Source: Burkholderiales bacterium
Lineage (GTDB): Bacteria > Pseudomonadota > Gammaproteobacteria > Burkholderiales > Burkholderiaceae_C
Direction: 5' to 3'
Assembly (NCBI GenBank): GCA_028868825.1
Contig: JAGWTU010000010.1
Location: forward strand, 62,001 to 126,000
Length of the DNA stretch: 64,000 nt
Part shown: piece by piece, positions 19,352 to 27,570 of the stretch
Position numbering within the stretch: the stretch's first letter is position 1
How the letters are laid out: the number at the start of each line of letters is the position of its first letter
The notes under the pieces: generated by a model
What the model saw: only the letters and a program-made list of their open reading frames with translations
Told to the model about the DNA's origin: nothing
Database searches by the model: none
Translations under genes and position numbers: made by a program

Positions 19352-20691
19352 GACTGCGGTGCCGCGGCGAGCAGCGTGATCTCGACGCGCCGGTTCTTCG
19401 CCCGCCCTTCGGGCGTGGCGTTGGCGGCGACGGGCTCGCTGTCGGCGCGGCCCTCGGCCGTGAGGCGCGACGGCGTCACCGACTGGGCGAGCAGCGCCTT
19501 GACATTGTTCGCGCGCGCCATCGACAGATGCCAGTTCGACGGGAAGCGCAGCGAGCGGATCGGCTGGTTGTCGGTGTGGCCGGCGATGATCACCGGCCCG
19601 GGCACGCGGTTCAGCGCCGCGGCGATGCGGCCGAACACCGGCAGCTCGCGATCGGCGATGTCGGCGCTGCCCGAATCGAAGACGCTGTCGCCGCGCAGCG
19701 TGACGATGCTGCGGTCGGCGAGGTCGCGCACCTCGACGGCGCCGGCCGCGATGTCGCTGGCCAGCAGTTGCGCAAGACGCGGCGGCGCCGCGGCGGGCGG
19801 CGGTGCCGGCGCTGCCGGTGCGGACTTCGCGGCCAGCGCCTGCAAGGCGGTGAAGGTGGCGTCGGTCTGCGCATTGAGCGTCAGCCGCAGCACGAGGAAC
19901 AGCAACAGCAGCAGGCCGGCGATCGCCGCGCCCAGCGCCCACAGCGGGATGCCGTCGGCCAGGCGCGGCGGCGCCGCGGCGATGCCCTGCCATTGCGTCG
20001 ACAGCGAGCGCTCGGCCGGCCCGGCCAGACCCCGCAGCTTGGCCGCGAGGCGCTCGCGCAGGCTGTCGAGCTGGGCCTTGCCGTTGTCCAGCACCTTGTA
20101 GCGGCCCTCGAAACCGAGCGCCAGCGCGACATAGACGAGCTCGAGCAAGTTGCGATGCTGGGCCGGGTTCTCGGCCAGGCGCGCGAGCAGCTGGAAGACC
20201 TTCTCGCCCCCCCAGGCCTCGTTGTGGAAATGCACGAGCAGGCTCTGACCGGCCCAGGCGCCGGCGCTGCCCCAGGGCGTGCTCGAAGCCGCCTCGTCGA
20301 GCAGCGTGCACAGGATGTAGCGCCCGGCGACGACCTGGTCGTTGGGCAGCCCCTGCGCGCGCGCCACCGATTCGAAGCGCTGCACGGCCTGCACGAGCGA
20401 TTCGCGCAGCGCCGCCGGATTCGCATGCCGCACCATCGCGCGCAGCCGCGGCGCCGCCGACAGCAGCGGCGCGGCGGCCGCGACGAGCGGGTTCAGGCTG
20501 GCCGTGCCGGGCAATTCGGGCAGCGCGCCGGCCGCCGCGGACGGCGCGCTGCCGGCCTGTGGCATGCCCAGCAGGGTCGCATCGCTGCCGGCCGCCGGCG
20601 CCTTGGCGCCGCGCCCGGCGCTGGGCTTGATCACCGTGCGGTCGGATTCGAATGCCGCGAACGGATCCGGTGCGGGGTCGTTTTCGCTCAT
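19348..20691 (-). CDS. tssL: T6SS protein TssL with OmpA-like peptidoglycan-binding domain (DotU/ImpK)
   Basis: Inner-membrane T6SS component of 447 residues. It has an N-terminal low-complexity region (1-60), a DotU-type cytoplasmic domain around 65-240 (YILCTLLDEAASSTPWG), a single membrane helix about 249-271 and a periplasmic OmpA-like domain from about 320. That domain shows the peptidoglycan-binding pattern GHTDNQP, SMARANNVKALL and KNRRVEI. It is therefore an evolved TssL that anchors the complex to the cell wall directly. It sits between tssK (25 bp gap) and tssM (overlapping). Confidence 0.96.
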   Translation of the reverse strand: MSENDPAPDPFAAFESDRTVIKPSAGRGAKAPAAGSDATLLGMPQAGSAPSAAAGALPELPGTASLNPLVAAAAPLLSAAPRLRAMVRHANPAALRESLVQAVQRFESVARAQGLPNDQVVAGRYILCTLLDEAASSTPWGSAGAWAGQSLLVHFHNEAWGGEKVFQLLARLAENPAQHRNLLELVYVALALGFEGRYKVLDNGKAQLDSLRERLAAKLRGLAGPAERSLSTQWQGIAAAPPRLADGIPLWALGAAIAGLLLLLFLVLRLTLNAQTDATFTALQALAAKSAPAAPAPPPAAAPPRLAQLLASDIAAGAVEVRDLADRSIVTLRGDSVFDSGSADIADRELPVFGRIAAALNRVPGPVIIAGHTDNQPIRSLRFPSNWHLSMARANNVKALLAQSVTPSRLTAEGRADSEPVAANATPEGRAKNRRVEITLLAAAPQS

Positions 20692-20716
20692 CGGGACTCC
20701 TCGACCTCGCGGTCGC

Positions 20717-22057
20717 TCAGGCTCTTACGGCCCAGAACTCCATGGCGAGGCCCGGAAATTCGCCGGCGATATGCATCGCCAGGCCGCCCGAGGTCTCGAG
20801 CTGCTTCCACAACTCGTTGCCGCGCGTCTCGAGTTCGAAGTAGGTGTAGCCGGCGTGGAACGGGATCTGCCGCGGCGCCACCGGCAGCGGCCGCAGCATC
20901 ACGCCGGGCAACTGCAGGTTGACGAGGTCGCGGATGCGCTCGGCCGGTCCGATCTTGACCTGCGTCGGGAAGCGCATGCGCAGCGCCTCGCCCGGCATCT
21001 GGGCGTTGACGGCGAGGACGAATTGCGCCGTGCGCTGGAGTTCGGTGTCGGCGATCACCGCGACGCGGATGCCGTGCTTGCGCTCCTGCAGCTCGATCGG
21101 GATCGCCGTCTGCTCGAGCACCATCGACAGCGATTGCCGCAGGTCGTTCATCAACGGCCTGAAGCAGCCGGCGAGGTCGTCGTGTCGGTAGTCGGGATAG
21201 GCGACGGGTCGCCGCTGTTCGCGGAAGGTCGACAGCTCGCCGGCGAGCGCGAGGGCGATCTCGTAGAAGCGCGACGGGTGCAGCAGCGGCAGCCGCTGCA
21301 GGTGCGCGAACAGCGGCTGGTGGCGGTTGATCAGCTGCAGCAGCAGGAAGTCGACGATCTCGCCGGTGCCGGCGCGGCCGGGCTGGGCGAGCCGCGCGCC
21401 GAGCGCCTCGCCGCGCTGGTGCAGCATGCCGTGGATCTCGCGCAGCCAGCCGTCGAGCACGACATGGGCGCTGGCGTGCAGCATCGGCGGCACGTAATGG
21501 TTGTCGAGCACGACGCGGCCGTCGGCACGGCGCTCGATGACGCGCACGGCGCCGATCGCGACATGGCCGTCGCCGGCGTCGCGCTGCAGCATCAGCCGCA
21601 GATTGAGCCGGCCGACCTGCAGCGGCGCCGTGCGCAGGCTCGCGGCATGGATGTCGGCGGCGTCGATGTCGGCCACGCGCAGCCGCGGCGGCATCGACGC
21701 TGCCTCGCCCGACTCGACATCGCTCTCGGGCACGCCGGGGCGCGACTGCGGCAGCGCCAGCACGACGATCTCGTCGCGCGCATCGGCGGGCACCTCGAAG
21801 GCCGGCGGCGCCGGGTCGTCGACCGGAATCGAGTAGCCCTGGCCATCGGGCAGCACACCGCGCGCCGCGGTGATCATGATGCGACCCTGCAGCAGCGCCG
21901 CATCGTCGATCTGCAGCGCCAGCCACCCCCAGGGCCAGGGCAGCGCGGCCGCGATGCGGCTCTCGAGCTGGCGCGCGAGGTAACGATCCTGCTGCTGGAA
22001 ATGCTGCGGCTGGAGGAACATGCCCTCGGTCCACATCACCTTGTTATGCCAGGTCAT
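20717..22057 (-). CDS. tssK: T6SS baseplate subunit TssK (ImpJ/VasE)
   Basis: A 446-residue baseplate protein linking the T6SS baseplate to the TssL-TssM membrane complex. The N-terminus carries the family signature VMWTEGMFLQPQHFQQQDRY, and a later conserved segment is YFELETRGNELWKQLE. ATG at 22057 (MTWHNKV) is chosen over an in-frame TTG six bases upstream. It is the first core T6SS gene of this minus-strand block. About 247 bp separate it from the methyltransferase gene, so that gap may hold its own promoter, though I see no convincing promoter hexamers there. Confidence 0.95.
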   Translation of the reverse strand: MTWHNKVMWTEGMFLQPQHFQQQDRYLARQLESRIAAALPWPWGWLALQIDDAALLQGRIMITAARGVLPDGQGYSIPVDDPAPPAFEVPADARDEIVVLALPQSRPGVPESDVESGEAASMPPRLRVADIDAADIHAASLRTAPLQVGRLNLRLMLQRDAGDGHVAIGAVRVIERRADGRVVLDNHYVPPMLHASAHVVLDGWLREIHGMLHQRGEALGARLAQPGRAGTGEIVDFLLLQLINRHQPLFAHLQRLPLLHPSRFYEIALALAGELSTFREQRRPVAYPDYRHDDLAGCFRPLMNDLRQSLSMVLEQTAIPIELQERKHGIRVAVIADTELQRTAQFVLAVNAQMPGEALRMRFPTQVKIGPAERIRDLVNLQLPGVMLRPLPVAPRQIPFHAGYTYFELETRGNELWKQLETSGGLAMHIAGEFPGLAMEFWAVRA

Positions 22058-22304
22058 CTGCAATCCATGCGTTTTGTGATGCCGCCGCGAGGGTGGTTCG
22101 AGCGGCGACGATACACGCGGTGCCGGTCATCGTCACCCGTGAACACGCGAGGGCACGGACTCTTCCGCGAGCCGCGCGCGATCGTTGAAATATGTGCCGC
22201 GGCGCCGGAACCGGCCGGATCGGATCGCCACCAAGGCGCGCCGTTCGATGCGCGGCGAACGGGCACCGGCGGCGCGAACGGCATCGCTATCGCCCTGCAT
22301 GCGA

Positions 22305-23426
22305 TCAGCGCCTGCGCAGCCGCGCCGCATGCACGGCATATTCCATCGCCGAACGGTCGCCGGTGCGCAGGTGCCAGGGCACGGCGTCGAGTTCGGACTC
22401 GATGACCAGGCCGAGGTCGACGCCGGCCGCGCGATCCGCCGAGAGGATGCGCCGCAGCTCGGCCGCGCTGGACCCGCGCGCCGGGCCGCGCTGGCCCACG
22501 CCGCCCAGCCATTGCGACACCGGCGTGGCCTGGGGCGACCAGTCGTAGGGCGATGCGTAGAGCGCCGCGGCGCCGCGCCCGAGCACGCGGCCGGTCTCGG
22601 CCAGCAGCGCCAGCGGCGCGGGCACGCAGTCGACGACGTTGAGCAGCAGCGCGCCGCCGAACGCCGCATCGGCGAAGGGCAAGGCGGCGACGTCGCAGCA
22701 CCAGTAGGCGATGCGTTCGGCCGGCACGTCGGGAACAGCGAAATCACAGCGGTCGAAGACGAGGCCGCCGCGGCGCAGCGCGAAGCGCGCACGGCCGGTG
22801 CGGCGCACGCGCTCGGCCACGCGCAGCATCGCGAAACCGAGGTCGACGCCGACGGCGATCTCGGCGCCGCGCCGCGCCAGCTCGACCGTGCCGCGGCCGG
22901 CGGCGCAGCCGAGGTCGATCCAGGCGCCCTGCACCGGCGCGCCCTGCAGCGGCCAGCAGGCCTCGAGCAGGCCGAGATAGGCGCCGCCGTGGCGCTGCGC
23001 CGCATCGGCGCCGGCGCCGTCGCCGGCCCCATCACCGGCCCGATCACCGGCCCGATCACCCCAGTGCGCCCAGCCGTAGATGCCCAGGTTGCTGCGCTCG
23101 GCGTGGAATTCCGACTGCGGACCGGCGGCGTCGCCGATCAGGCTCTCGGTGAACGGCGTGAGGTCGTCGCGGCGCAGCAGCGCCGGCAGCTGGTGCGCGC
23201 TCCAGCTCGCGATGTCGGCGACGACGATCGGGATGCCGTCGACGATCGGGTGCTCGCGCTGGCACAGCCGCTCGCTGCACACGAGCACGCCCTCGATGAT
23301 GTCGTCGCCGGCGGCCAGCGCCACCTCGCCCAGCGCCAGCGGCGCCGGCTCGCGGGCGGCGGCGCGGCAGGCCGCGGCGCAGACGGGGCAATGCGGGCGC
23401 AGGCGCCGGAAGTGATCGAGCCTCAT
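22305..23426 (-). CDS. SAM-dependent methyltransferase with N-terminal zinc-ribbon-like region, in a T6SS locus
   Basis: A 373-residue protein. The N-terminus contains CPVCAAAC, then LVCSERLCQREHPIVDGIPIVV, resembling the Trm112/YcaR-type zinc-ribbon region found ahead of some class I methyltransferases. After a GD(R/G)A tetrapeptide repeat comes a Rossmann methyltransferase with motif I IDLGCAAGRGTVELA, a motif II-like VGVDLGFAMLRVAE and a later LPFADAAFGGALLLNVVD. The substrate is unknown. It lies between the PAAR gene and tssK on the same strand, 34 bp after PAAR, so it may modify a T6SS component or effector; this is inference from position only. Confidence 0.8.
   Translation of the reverse strand: MRLDHFRRLRPHCPVCAAACRAAAREPAPLALGEVALAAGDDIIEGVLVCSERLCQREHPIVDGIPIVVADIASWSAHQLPALLRRDDLTPFTESLIGDAAGPQSEFHAERSNLGIYGWAHWGDRAGDRAGDGAGDGAGADAAQRHGGAYLGLLEACWPLQGAPVQGAWIDLGCAAGRGTVELARRGAEIAVGVDLGFAMLRVAERVRRTGRARFALRRGGLVFDRCDFAVPDVPAERIAYWCCDVAALPFADAAFGGALLLNVVDCVPAPLALLAETGRVLGRGAAALYASPYDWSPQATPVSQWLGGVGQRGPARGSSAAELRRILSADRAAGVDLGLVIESELDAVPWHLRTGDRSAMEYAVHAARLRRR
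23013..23060. repeat. In-frame 12-bp tandem repeat (four units)
   Basis: Four adjacent 12-bp units, the last two identical (GGCCCGATCACC) and the first two slightly diverged, lie inside the methyltransferase gene and encode GDRA/GDGA tetrapeptides between the zinc-ribbon-like and catalytic regions. A fifth, more degenerate unit may precede at 23001-23012. The unit is a multiple of three, so copy-number change would alter linker length without a frameshift. Confidence 0.85.
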
Positions 23427-23460
23427 GCAGGCTTCAGCGGCGGCATCGACGGCGGCGGCC

Positions 23461-23847
23461 TCAGCCGCCGATCATCGTCGTCGTCGAGCAGGGCGGAATG
23501 ATCTTGCCGGTGGGCGACGGGATCGGCGCGACGCAGCTCGCGAAGGCCACCATGTCGCCGGCGCGCGCCGCCGGCAGGCCGCCGATCAGCACCGTCGCCG
23601 AACCCTTGGCGATGAGACCCGGGCCGGCGGGGATGCAGCTGGCCATCAGGCAGGGCTGGGTCTGCGAGGTCACGACGGCCGCCGGCAGGTTGTCGATCAG
23701 CACCGTCGTCACGCAGTTGAGCAGGATGGGCAGCGGCTGCGGCGGGTGCGGCACCGGCGTGGGCACCGGCGCCGCGGGATGGATGGGCGCGTGGCAATGC
23801 GGTGCGTCGTGCAGCGTGTTGTCGCTGAGGCGGGCGGCGGGCGGCAT
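23461..23847 (-). CDS. PAAR-domain protein (T6SS spike tip)
   Basis: A 128-residue PAAR-superfamily protein that should form the sharp tip capping a VgrG trimer. It starts PPAARLSDNT and has an internal second PAAR-like pattern (GSATVLIGGLPAARAGDMVA), repeated Val-Leu-Ile strands (TTVLIDNLPAAVV), and scattered His and Cys residues that could bind zinc at the tip. A Pro-rich loop (PVPTPVPHPPQPLP) interrupts the fold. There is no C-terminal toxin extension, so any effector would be carried by other means. It sits 12 bp after the 106-residue protein and 34 bp before the methyltransferase. Confidence 0.88.
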   Translation of the reverse strand: MPPAARLSDNTLHDAPHCHAPIHPAAPVPTPVPHPPQPLPILLNCVTTVLIDNLPAAVVTSQTQPCLMASCIPAGPGLIAKGSATVLIGGLPAARAGDMVAFASCVAPIPSPTGKIIPPCSTTTMIGG

Positions 23848-23859
23848 CGCGGCGCGGCC

Positions 23860-24180
23860 TCAGTTGAGCCGGATCAGCGGCGCGACGACGCGCGCCTCGG
23901 CGCCTGCCGCGAGCTCGACATCGCCGCGCGCGTGAACCGCGAAGCGCTCGCATTCGACCTCGACCTGCTGCGCCGCCTTCAGCGACAGCTTCAGGCTCTC
24001 CATCTGCAGCACCGGCCCCTCGGCGGTGATGCGGATGCGCAGTTCGAGCCCGCCGTCGGCGCCGCGCACCTCGATGAGGTCGTCGCCGGCGCTCGCCGCC
24101 AGCGTCAGCCGACGCCCATGTTGCAGCGGCGCCTCGGTGGCGACGGGCAGCGGTACGGCGACGGCTGGGCGTTGAGGCAT
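23860..24180 (-). CDS. Small unknown protein at the head of the PAAR/tssK block
   Basis: A 106-residue protein with no recognised family. The start at 24180 has GGAG seven bases upstream. The sequence is mostly alternating hydrophobic and polar residues (VLQMESLKLSLKAAQQVEVE, then DVELAAGAEARVVAPLI), a pattern expected of beta strands and reminiscent of the repetitive C-terminal strands of VgrG proteins. Together with its position directly before the PAAR gene, this suggests a spike-associated role, which is inference. One cysteine, no signal peptide, no membrane segment. It probably starts the operon that includes PAAR and the methyltransferase. Confidence 0.65.
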   Translation of the reverse strand: MPQRPAVAVPLPVATEAPLQHGRRLTLAASAGDDLIEVRGADGGLELRIRITAEGPVLQMESLKLSLKAAQQVEVECERFAVHARGDVELAAGAEARVVAPLIRLN

Positions 24181-24290
24181 CTCGAATCTCCGAAGGCTGG
24201 GGCAGCGTAACACGACGCCGGCGGCACGCCGCCCGAGGTGAGTGGCCGCGACGCCGATCGCGTTCCCCGGCCTCCGCAATCGCCGCCCGC

Positions 24291-24866
24291 TCAGCCGGCG
24301 GCGGCGGCGCGCAGCGCGGCGAGCAGCGGCGCGTCGAGGCTGCCGAGCAGGCCGCTGCGCCGGGCGATGCGGCCTTCGCGGTCGAGCAGCGCGATCGACG
24401 CCGAATGGTTGTACTCGCCGCTGTCCAGGCGCCGGTACTGGACGCCGAGCACGGCGGCGATGCGCCGCACCTGGGCGGCCTCGGCGCGCGCCAGCGTCCA
24501 GTTCGCGCCGCAATCGTGAGCCTGCGCCGTCTTCTTCAGCACGGCGATGTTGTCGCGCTCGGGATCGAAACTGACCATCAGCAGGCGCACGCGCGCGCGC
24601 TCGGCCGGCGCCAGCGCGTCGACGAGGCGGTGCATCGTCTCGAAGATCAGCGGGCAGACCATCTCGCAGGAGCTGTAGAACATGCTCGCCAGCACCGGAT
24701 GGCCGCGCAGCGAGGCGAGCTCGAAGGGCCGCCCGTCCTGGTCGGTCAGCGGGGCGGCGAGGCGGTAGATCGAATCGCCCGGCAACTCGGAAGGCGCCGC
24801 GGCGATCACGCGGGAGGCGCACAGGGCGGCGCCGAGGCCGATCAAATAGCGACGACGGTCGATCAT
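24291..24866 (-). CDS. SCO1/SenC-family copper chaperone-like protein
   Basis: An exported thioredoxin-fold protein of 191 residues. The signal peptide is RRRYLIGLGAALCASRVIAA. The copper-binding CxxxC motif is present (SSCEMVCPL), and a His in GEYNHSASI matches the third copper ligand. SCO proteins deliver copper or reduce thiols during assembly of copper enzymes. Here the gene is the last of a nirK-nirV-like-SCO unit and its ATG overlaps the upstream stop (ATGA), so a role in copper loading of NirK is a reasonable inference; a cytochrome oxidase role is not excluded. Confidence 0.88.
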   Translation of the reverse strand: MIDRRRYLIGLGAALCASRVIAAAPSELPGDSIYRLAAPLTDQDGRPFELASLRGHPVLASMFYSSCEMVCPLIFETMHRLVDALAPAERARVRLLMVSFDPERDNIAVLKKTAQAHDCGANWTLARAEAAQVRRIAAVLGVQYRRLDSGEYNHSASIALLDREGRIARRSGLLGSLDAPLLAALRAAAAG

Positions 24867-25690
24867 GGCGGGCTTTCGTGGGGGACGCCTGGCGCCGGAC
24901 GCACGCAGCGGAACCCGAGGTTGGTGGTCGTGTCGGCGGCGTTCAGCGACGACAGCAGCGCGATGCGCATCAGCACGGCGTAGCTTTCGCGGTCGATCAC
25001 GCTCAAGGCGCCGGCGCCGCAGAACTTGAGGCGGTCGGGGTCGCCCTGGGTGCGACTGTCGCCGGCGATGAAGAGGGCGTTGTAGTCGTCGACCCACTCC
25101 CAGATCAGGCCGTGCAGGTCGCGCACGCCATAGGCATTCGCCTCGCCCCCGACGGCCGCGGGCTGCGCCGTCGACGGGCGTTCGTACCACTGCAGGATGC
25201 GCGCGCGCCAGCCCGCATCGCCGCGCGCATCGGTGCGCGTGGCGTCGGCGGCGGCGGCGTATTCCCATTCGATCCAGCTCGGCAGCCGCGCGCCCTCGCT
25301 TTCGCAATAGGCCTGCGCCGCGAACCAGCTGACATCGACGACCGGGCGCTGCGCCGCGGCCGCATCGGCGAGTTCGAGCGGCCCGGCCCAGCCGGCGAGA
25401 TAACGCCCGTCGGCGAACAGCGCCGGCGCGCGGCCGCGCTGCCATTCGGGATGGCGGCGCACGAAGGCCAGGAATTCACCGGCCGTGACCGGCTCGACGC
25501 GCATCGCGAATGCCGGCACCTGCACCGGCGCACTCGACTCGGGCGTGTTGCCCTGCGGCAGGATGCTCGTGAAGGTGCCGCCGGGCAGCACCACGTAGGC
25601 GCCGCCCTGTGCGAGCGCGCCGGCCGGCGCCAGCGCCGCGGCAAGTGCCGCGACCCAGGCTGCCAGCGCATGACGCGGGAACCGTTTCAT
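24863..25690 (-). CDS. nirV: NirV-like formylglycine-generating-enzyme-family protein
   Basis: An exported FGE/SUMF1-family protein of 275 residues with a signal peptide ending in GALAQ. Family landmarks are PVTAGEFLAFVRRHPEW, the PVVDVSWFAAQAYCESEGARLPS stretch (residues cited in part), GVRDLHGLIWEWVDDY and the terminal NLGFRCV. NirV proteins are encoded beside nirK in several denitrifiers and their biochemical role is unsettled. ATG at 25690 is preferred; a TTG at 25702 overlapping the nirK stop is the alternative. It sits between nirK and the SCO-like gene with overlapping or near-overlapping ends, so the three are almost certainly cotranscribed. Confidence 0.82.
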   Translation of the reverse strand: MKRFPRHALAAWVAALAAALAPAGALAQGGAYVVLPGGTFTSILPQGNTPESSAPVQVPAFAMRVEPVTAGEFLAFVRRHPEWQRGRAPALFADGRYLAGWAGPLELADAAAAQRPVVDVSWFAAQAYCESEGARLPSWIEWEYAAAADATRTDARGDAGWRARILQWYERPSTAQPAAVGGEANAYGVRDLHGLIWEWVDDYNALFIAGDSRTQGDPDRLKFCGAGALSVIDRESYAVLMRIALLSSLNAADTTTNLGFRCVRPAPGVPHESPP

Positions 25691-25698
25691 GGGCTCGA

Positions 25699-27216
25699 TC
25701 AATGCCCGCCGCCGGCCGCCGCGGTAGGCGCGGCGCGCCTGGCCTTGACGTCGTCGGCGCCGATGCGGCCGCCCGGATTGCCCCAGCTGTTGAGGACATA
25801 GGTCAGGATGTTGGCGACCGCGTCGTCGTTGAGCTGCGTCATCGGCGGCATCACCGAGTTGTATTCGACGCCGTTGACGACGACCTGGCCGCTGCGGCCG
25901 TGCAGCACGGTGTCGATCGCGCGCTTGAGATCGGCGGCGAGATAGTCGGACTTGGCCAGCGGCGGGAACACGCCGGCGAGTCCAGCGCCGTCGGCCTGGT
26001 GGCAGACCGAGCAGGTGCCGGCGAAGAGTTCGCGCCCGGCGTGGACCTGGTCCTCGAGCGTCAGCTTGCCGGCCGCCAGCGCGTCCGTGGCCTTGGTGAC
26101 GGCATTCAGATTCGCGCCGGCGCGGTCGCCGAGGTAGACCGAATCGATCTCCTTGCCCGAATAGATCGCCTTGTTCTCGGCGCCGTCGACCTTGAGGATG
26201 GCCAGCGCACCCTTGTTGAAGGCGCGGAAGATCGAATGATCGACGAGCACGTAGCTGCCCGGCACGCGGGTGCGGAATTCGGCGATCGCCGCGCCGCCCG
26301 AGGGGATCAGCGTCGTCTGCACATTGGTCTGGAAATTCGTGCCGCCCTCGAAACGCACCTTGTCGAAGATGGCGCCGATGACGTGGAAGCTCGAGACCAG
26401 GTTCGGCCCGCCGTTGCCGACGAACAGGCGCACCGTCTCGTTGACCTTGGCCTTGAGCGCGTGGTCGCCGGTGAGCGCGCCCTCGCTGCCGTTGAACAGC
26501 ACATAGGTCGGCTTCTCGTCGATCGCCTTTTCCATGTCGAATGGTTGATGCCCCTTCAGCCGATAACGCCCCGTCGTGTAGAAATCGCCCTGCATCACGT
26601 AATACTCGTGGTCGACCTTGGGCAGGCCCTGCGGCGGCTCGACGAGGATCAGCCCGTACATGCCGTTGGCCACGTGCATGCCCACCGGCGCGGTCGCACA
26701 GTGATAGACGTAGATGCCTTCGTTGAGCGCCTTGAAGGTGAATTGCGATTCATGCCCCGGCGCCGTGAAGCTCGACGCCGCGCCGCCACCCGGCCCGGTG
26801 ACGCCGTGCAGGTCGATGTTGTGCGGCATCTTGTTGGCCGGATTGTTCTTCAGGTGGAATTCCACCGTATCGCCCTGGCGCACGCGGATGAAGCTGCCCG
26901 GCACGGTGCCGCCGAAGGTCCAGAACGTGTAGCTCACGCCTTCGGAAATCGGCATTTCCTTTTCGACGACCTCGAGTTCGACGATGACCTTGGCCGGGTA
27001 ATTGCGCGCCACCGGCGGCGGCACGTTGGGCGGGCTCGTCAGCACGGCATGGATCGGCGCGCCGCGCGGCGGGCCGAAATCACCGCTCGCGCTCGCCGCG
27101 GGCGCGGCGGCCGGCGCGGCACTCGCGACCGCGAGACCGGCCACGAGGCCGGCCGTTCGCAGCGCCCATTCGACGACCCGGCTGCGTGCCGCGCTGTACC
27201 CAAGTTTGGTTTTCAT
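25699..27216 (-). CDS. nirK: Copper nitrite reductase with fused C-terminal cytochrome c domain
   Basis: Periplasmic enzyme reducing nitrite to nitric oxide, 505 residues. A signal peptide precedes two cupredoxin domains. Copper ligands and catalytic residues are visible: MPHNIDLHG (type 1 His, catalytic Asp, type 2 His), [16 protein letters not shown] (His, Cys, His, Met), SSFHVIG (catalytic His) and VLVDHSIF (type 2 His). From about residue 390 there is a class I c-type cytochrome domain with CSVCH near 402 and a later Met in VMPPMTQL, so the enzyme carries its own electron-entry heme, as in the Ralstonia pickettii type. The start has GGAG seven bases upstream. Expression is predicted from an FNR-type box and an NsrR operator just upstream. 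Confidence 0.97.
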   Translation of the reverse strand: MKTKLGYSAARSRVVEWALRTAGLVAGLAVASAAPAAAPAASASGDFGPPRGAPIHAVLTSPPNVPPPVARNYPAKVIVELEVVEKEMPISEGVSYTFWTFGGTVPGSFIRVRQGDTVEFHLKNNPANKMPHNIDLHGVTGPGGGAASSFTAPGHESQFTFKALNEGIYVYHCATAPVGMHVANGMYGLILVEPPQGLPKVDHEYYVMQGDFYTTGRYRLKGHQPFDMEKAIDEKPTYVLFNGSEGALTGDHALKAKVNETVRLFVGNGGPNLVSSFHVIGAIFDKVRFEGGTNFQTNVQTTLIPSGGAAIAEFRTRVPGSYVLVDHSIFRAFNKGALAILKVDGAENKAIYSGKEIDSVYLGDRAGANLNAVTKATDALAAGKLTLEDQVHAGRELFAGTCSVCHQADGAGLAGVFPPLAKSDYLAADLKRAIDTVLHGRSGQVVVNGVEYNSVMPPMTQLNDDAVANILTYVLNSWGNPGGRIGADDVKARRAAPTAAAGGGH

Positions 27217-27242
27217 TCATCGCTCCGTTTGAAGTGCTTTAT

Positions 27243-27265
27243 AAGATGCATCACTCATGCAGCTT
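27243..27265 (-). promoter_or_regulatory. NsrR operator at the nirK promoter
   Basis: The 23-bp imperfect palindrome has arms AAGATGCAT and ATGCAGCTT around a 5-bp centre. It matches 17 of 18 arm positions of the proteobacterial NsrR consensus (AAGATGCAT-N5-ATGCATCTT). It spans the position where the start point would fall if the nearby FNR-type box acts at -41.5, so a NO-sensitive repressor bound here would block nirK. Confidence 0.8.
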
Positions 27266-27288
27266 ATGAAATTCCACCCGGCAGAGAA

Positions 27289-27302
27289 TTGATGTCGGTC
27301 AA
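27289..27302 (-). promoter_or_regulatory. FNR/DNR-type box upstream of nirK
   Basis: TTGAT-GTCG-GTCAA differs from the TTGAT-N4-ATCAA consensus at one of ten positions. Its centre lies about 79 bp before the nirK start codon; placed at -41.5 it predicts transcription starting near 27254. A Crp/Fnr-family activator sensing low oxygen or NO is implied; which family member binds cannot be told. Confidence 0.75.
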
Positions 27303-27307
27303 TTTCA

Positions 27308-27326
27308 GCGGCCGAAAACCGGCCGC
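27308..27326 (-). terminator. Possible hairpin after the nor operon
   Basis: GCGGCCG and CGGCCGC form a 7-bp stem with a 5-base loop, 12 bp after the stop of the last gene of the nor unit. There is no clear U-run, so it is a weak candidate for a terminator or 3' stabiliser. Confidence 0.4.
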
Positions 27327-27337
27327 CGCGCGGCGAT

Positions 27338-27562
27338 TCATTTCGCAGGCGCGTCGCCGCCCCATTCAAGCCAGTCGTCGCCAAACAATTCGACCGGGTG
27401 CTGGGTGCGGTCGGAGCCGTTGCCGCACATCAGCGCATCGGTGGCGCAATAGCGGTCGCAGCCCCAGCAGGTGCGCTCGGGATGCGCCGGATGGATGGGG
27501 AAGCGTTTGGCAAGGCCCTCTTCGGGGCCGACGAAACGCTTGGGCGGTGGCGGTTCGCTCAT
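27338..27562 (-). CDS. DUF3079-family small cysteine-rich protein
   Basis: A 74-residue protein carrying the DUF3079 signature: KRFPIHPAHPERTCWGCDRY, then CATDALMCGNGSDRTQHP and ELFGDDWLEWG. Four closely spaced cysteines (CWGCDRYC plus MCGN) suggest metal binding, perhaps zinc or iron; the family has no assigned function. The ATG at 27562 lies 8 bp after the norD stop; an in-frame TTG at 27574 overlapping norD is an alternative. It is the last gene of the nor unit, so a role tied to NO metabolism is possible, but this is inference from position only. No signal peptide. Confidence 0.8.
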   Translation of the reverse strand: MSEPPPPKRFVGPEEGLAKRFPIHPAHPERTCWGCDRYCATDALMCGNGSDRTQHPVELFGDDWLEWGGDAPAK

Positions 27563-27570
27563 GCGGGGCG

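Noticed and set aside
22058-22304. The 247-bp interval between tssK and the methyltransferase examined for a small gene or RNA.
   Set aside because: No frame with a ribosome binding site and plausible composition, and no hairpin-terminator pair, was found.
23001-23060. Short repeats considered as a CRISPR array.
   Set aside because: The units are 12 bp, contiguous without spacers and in frame within a coding region.
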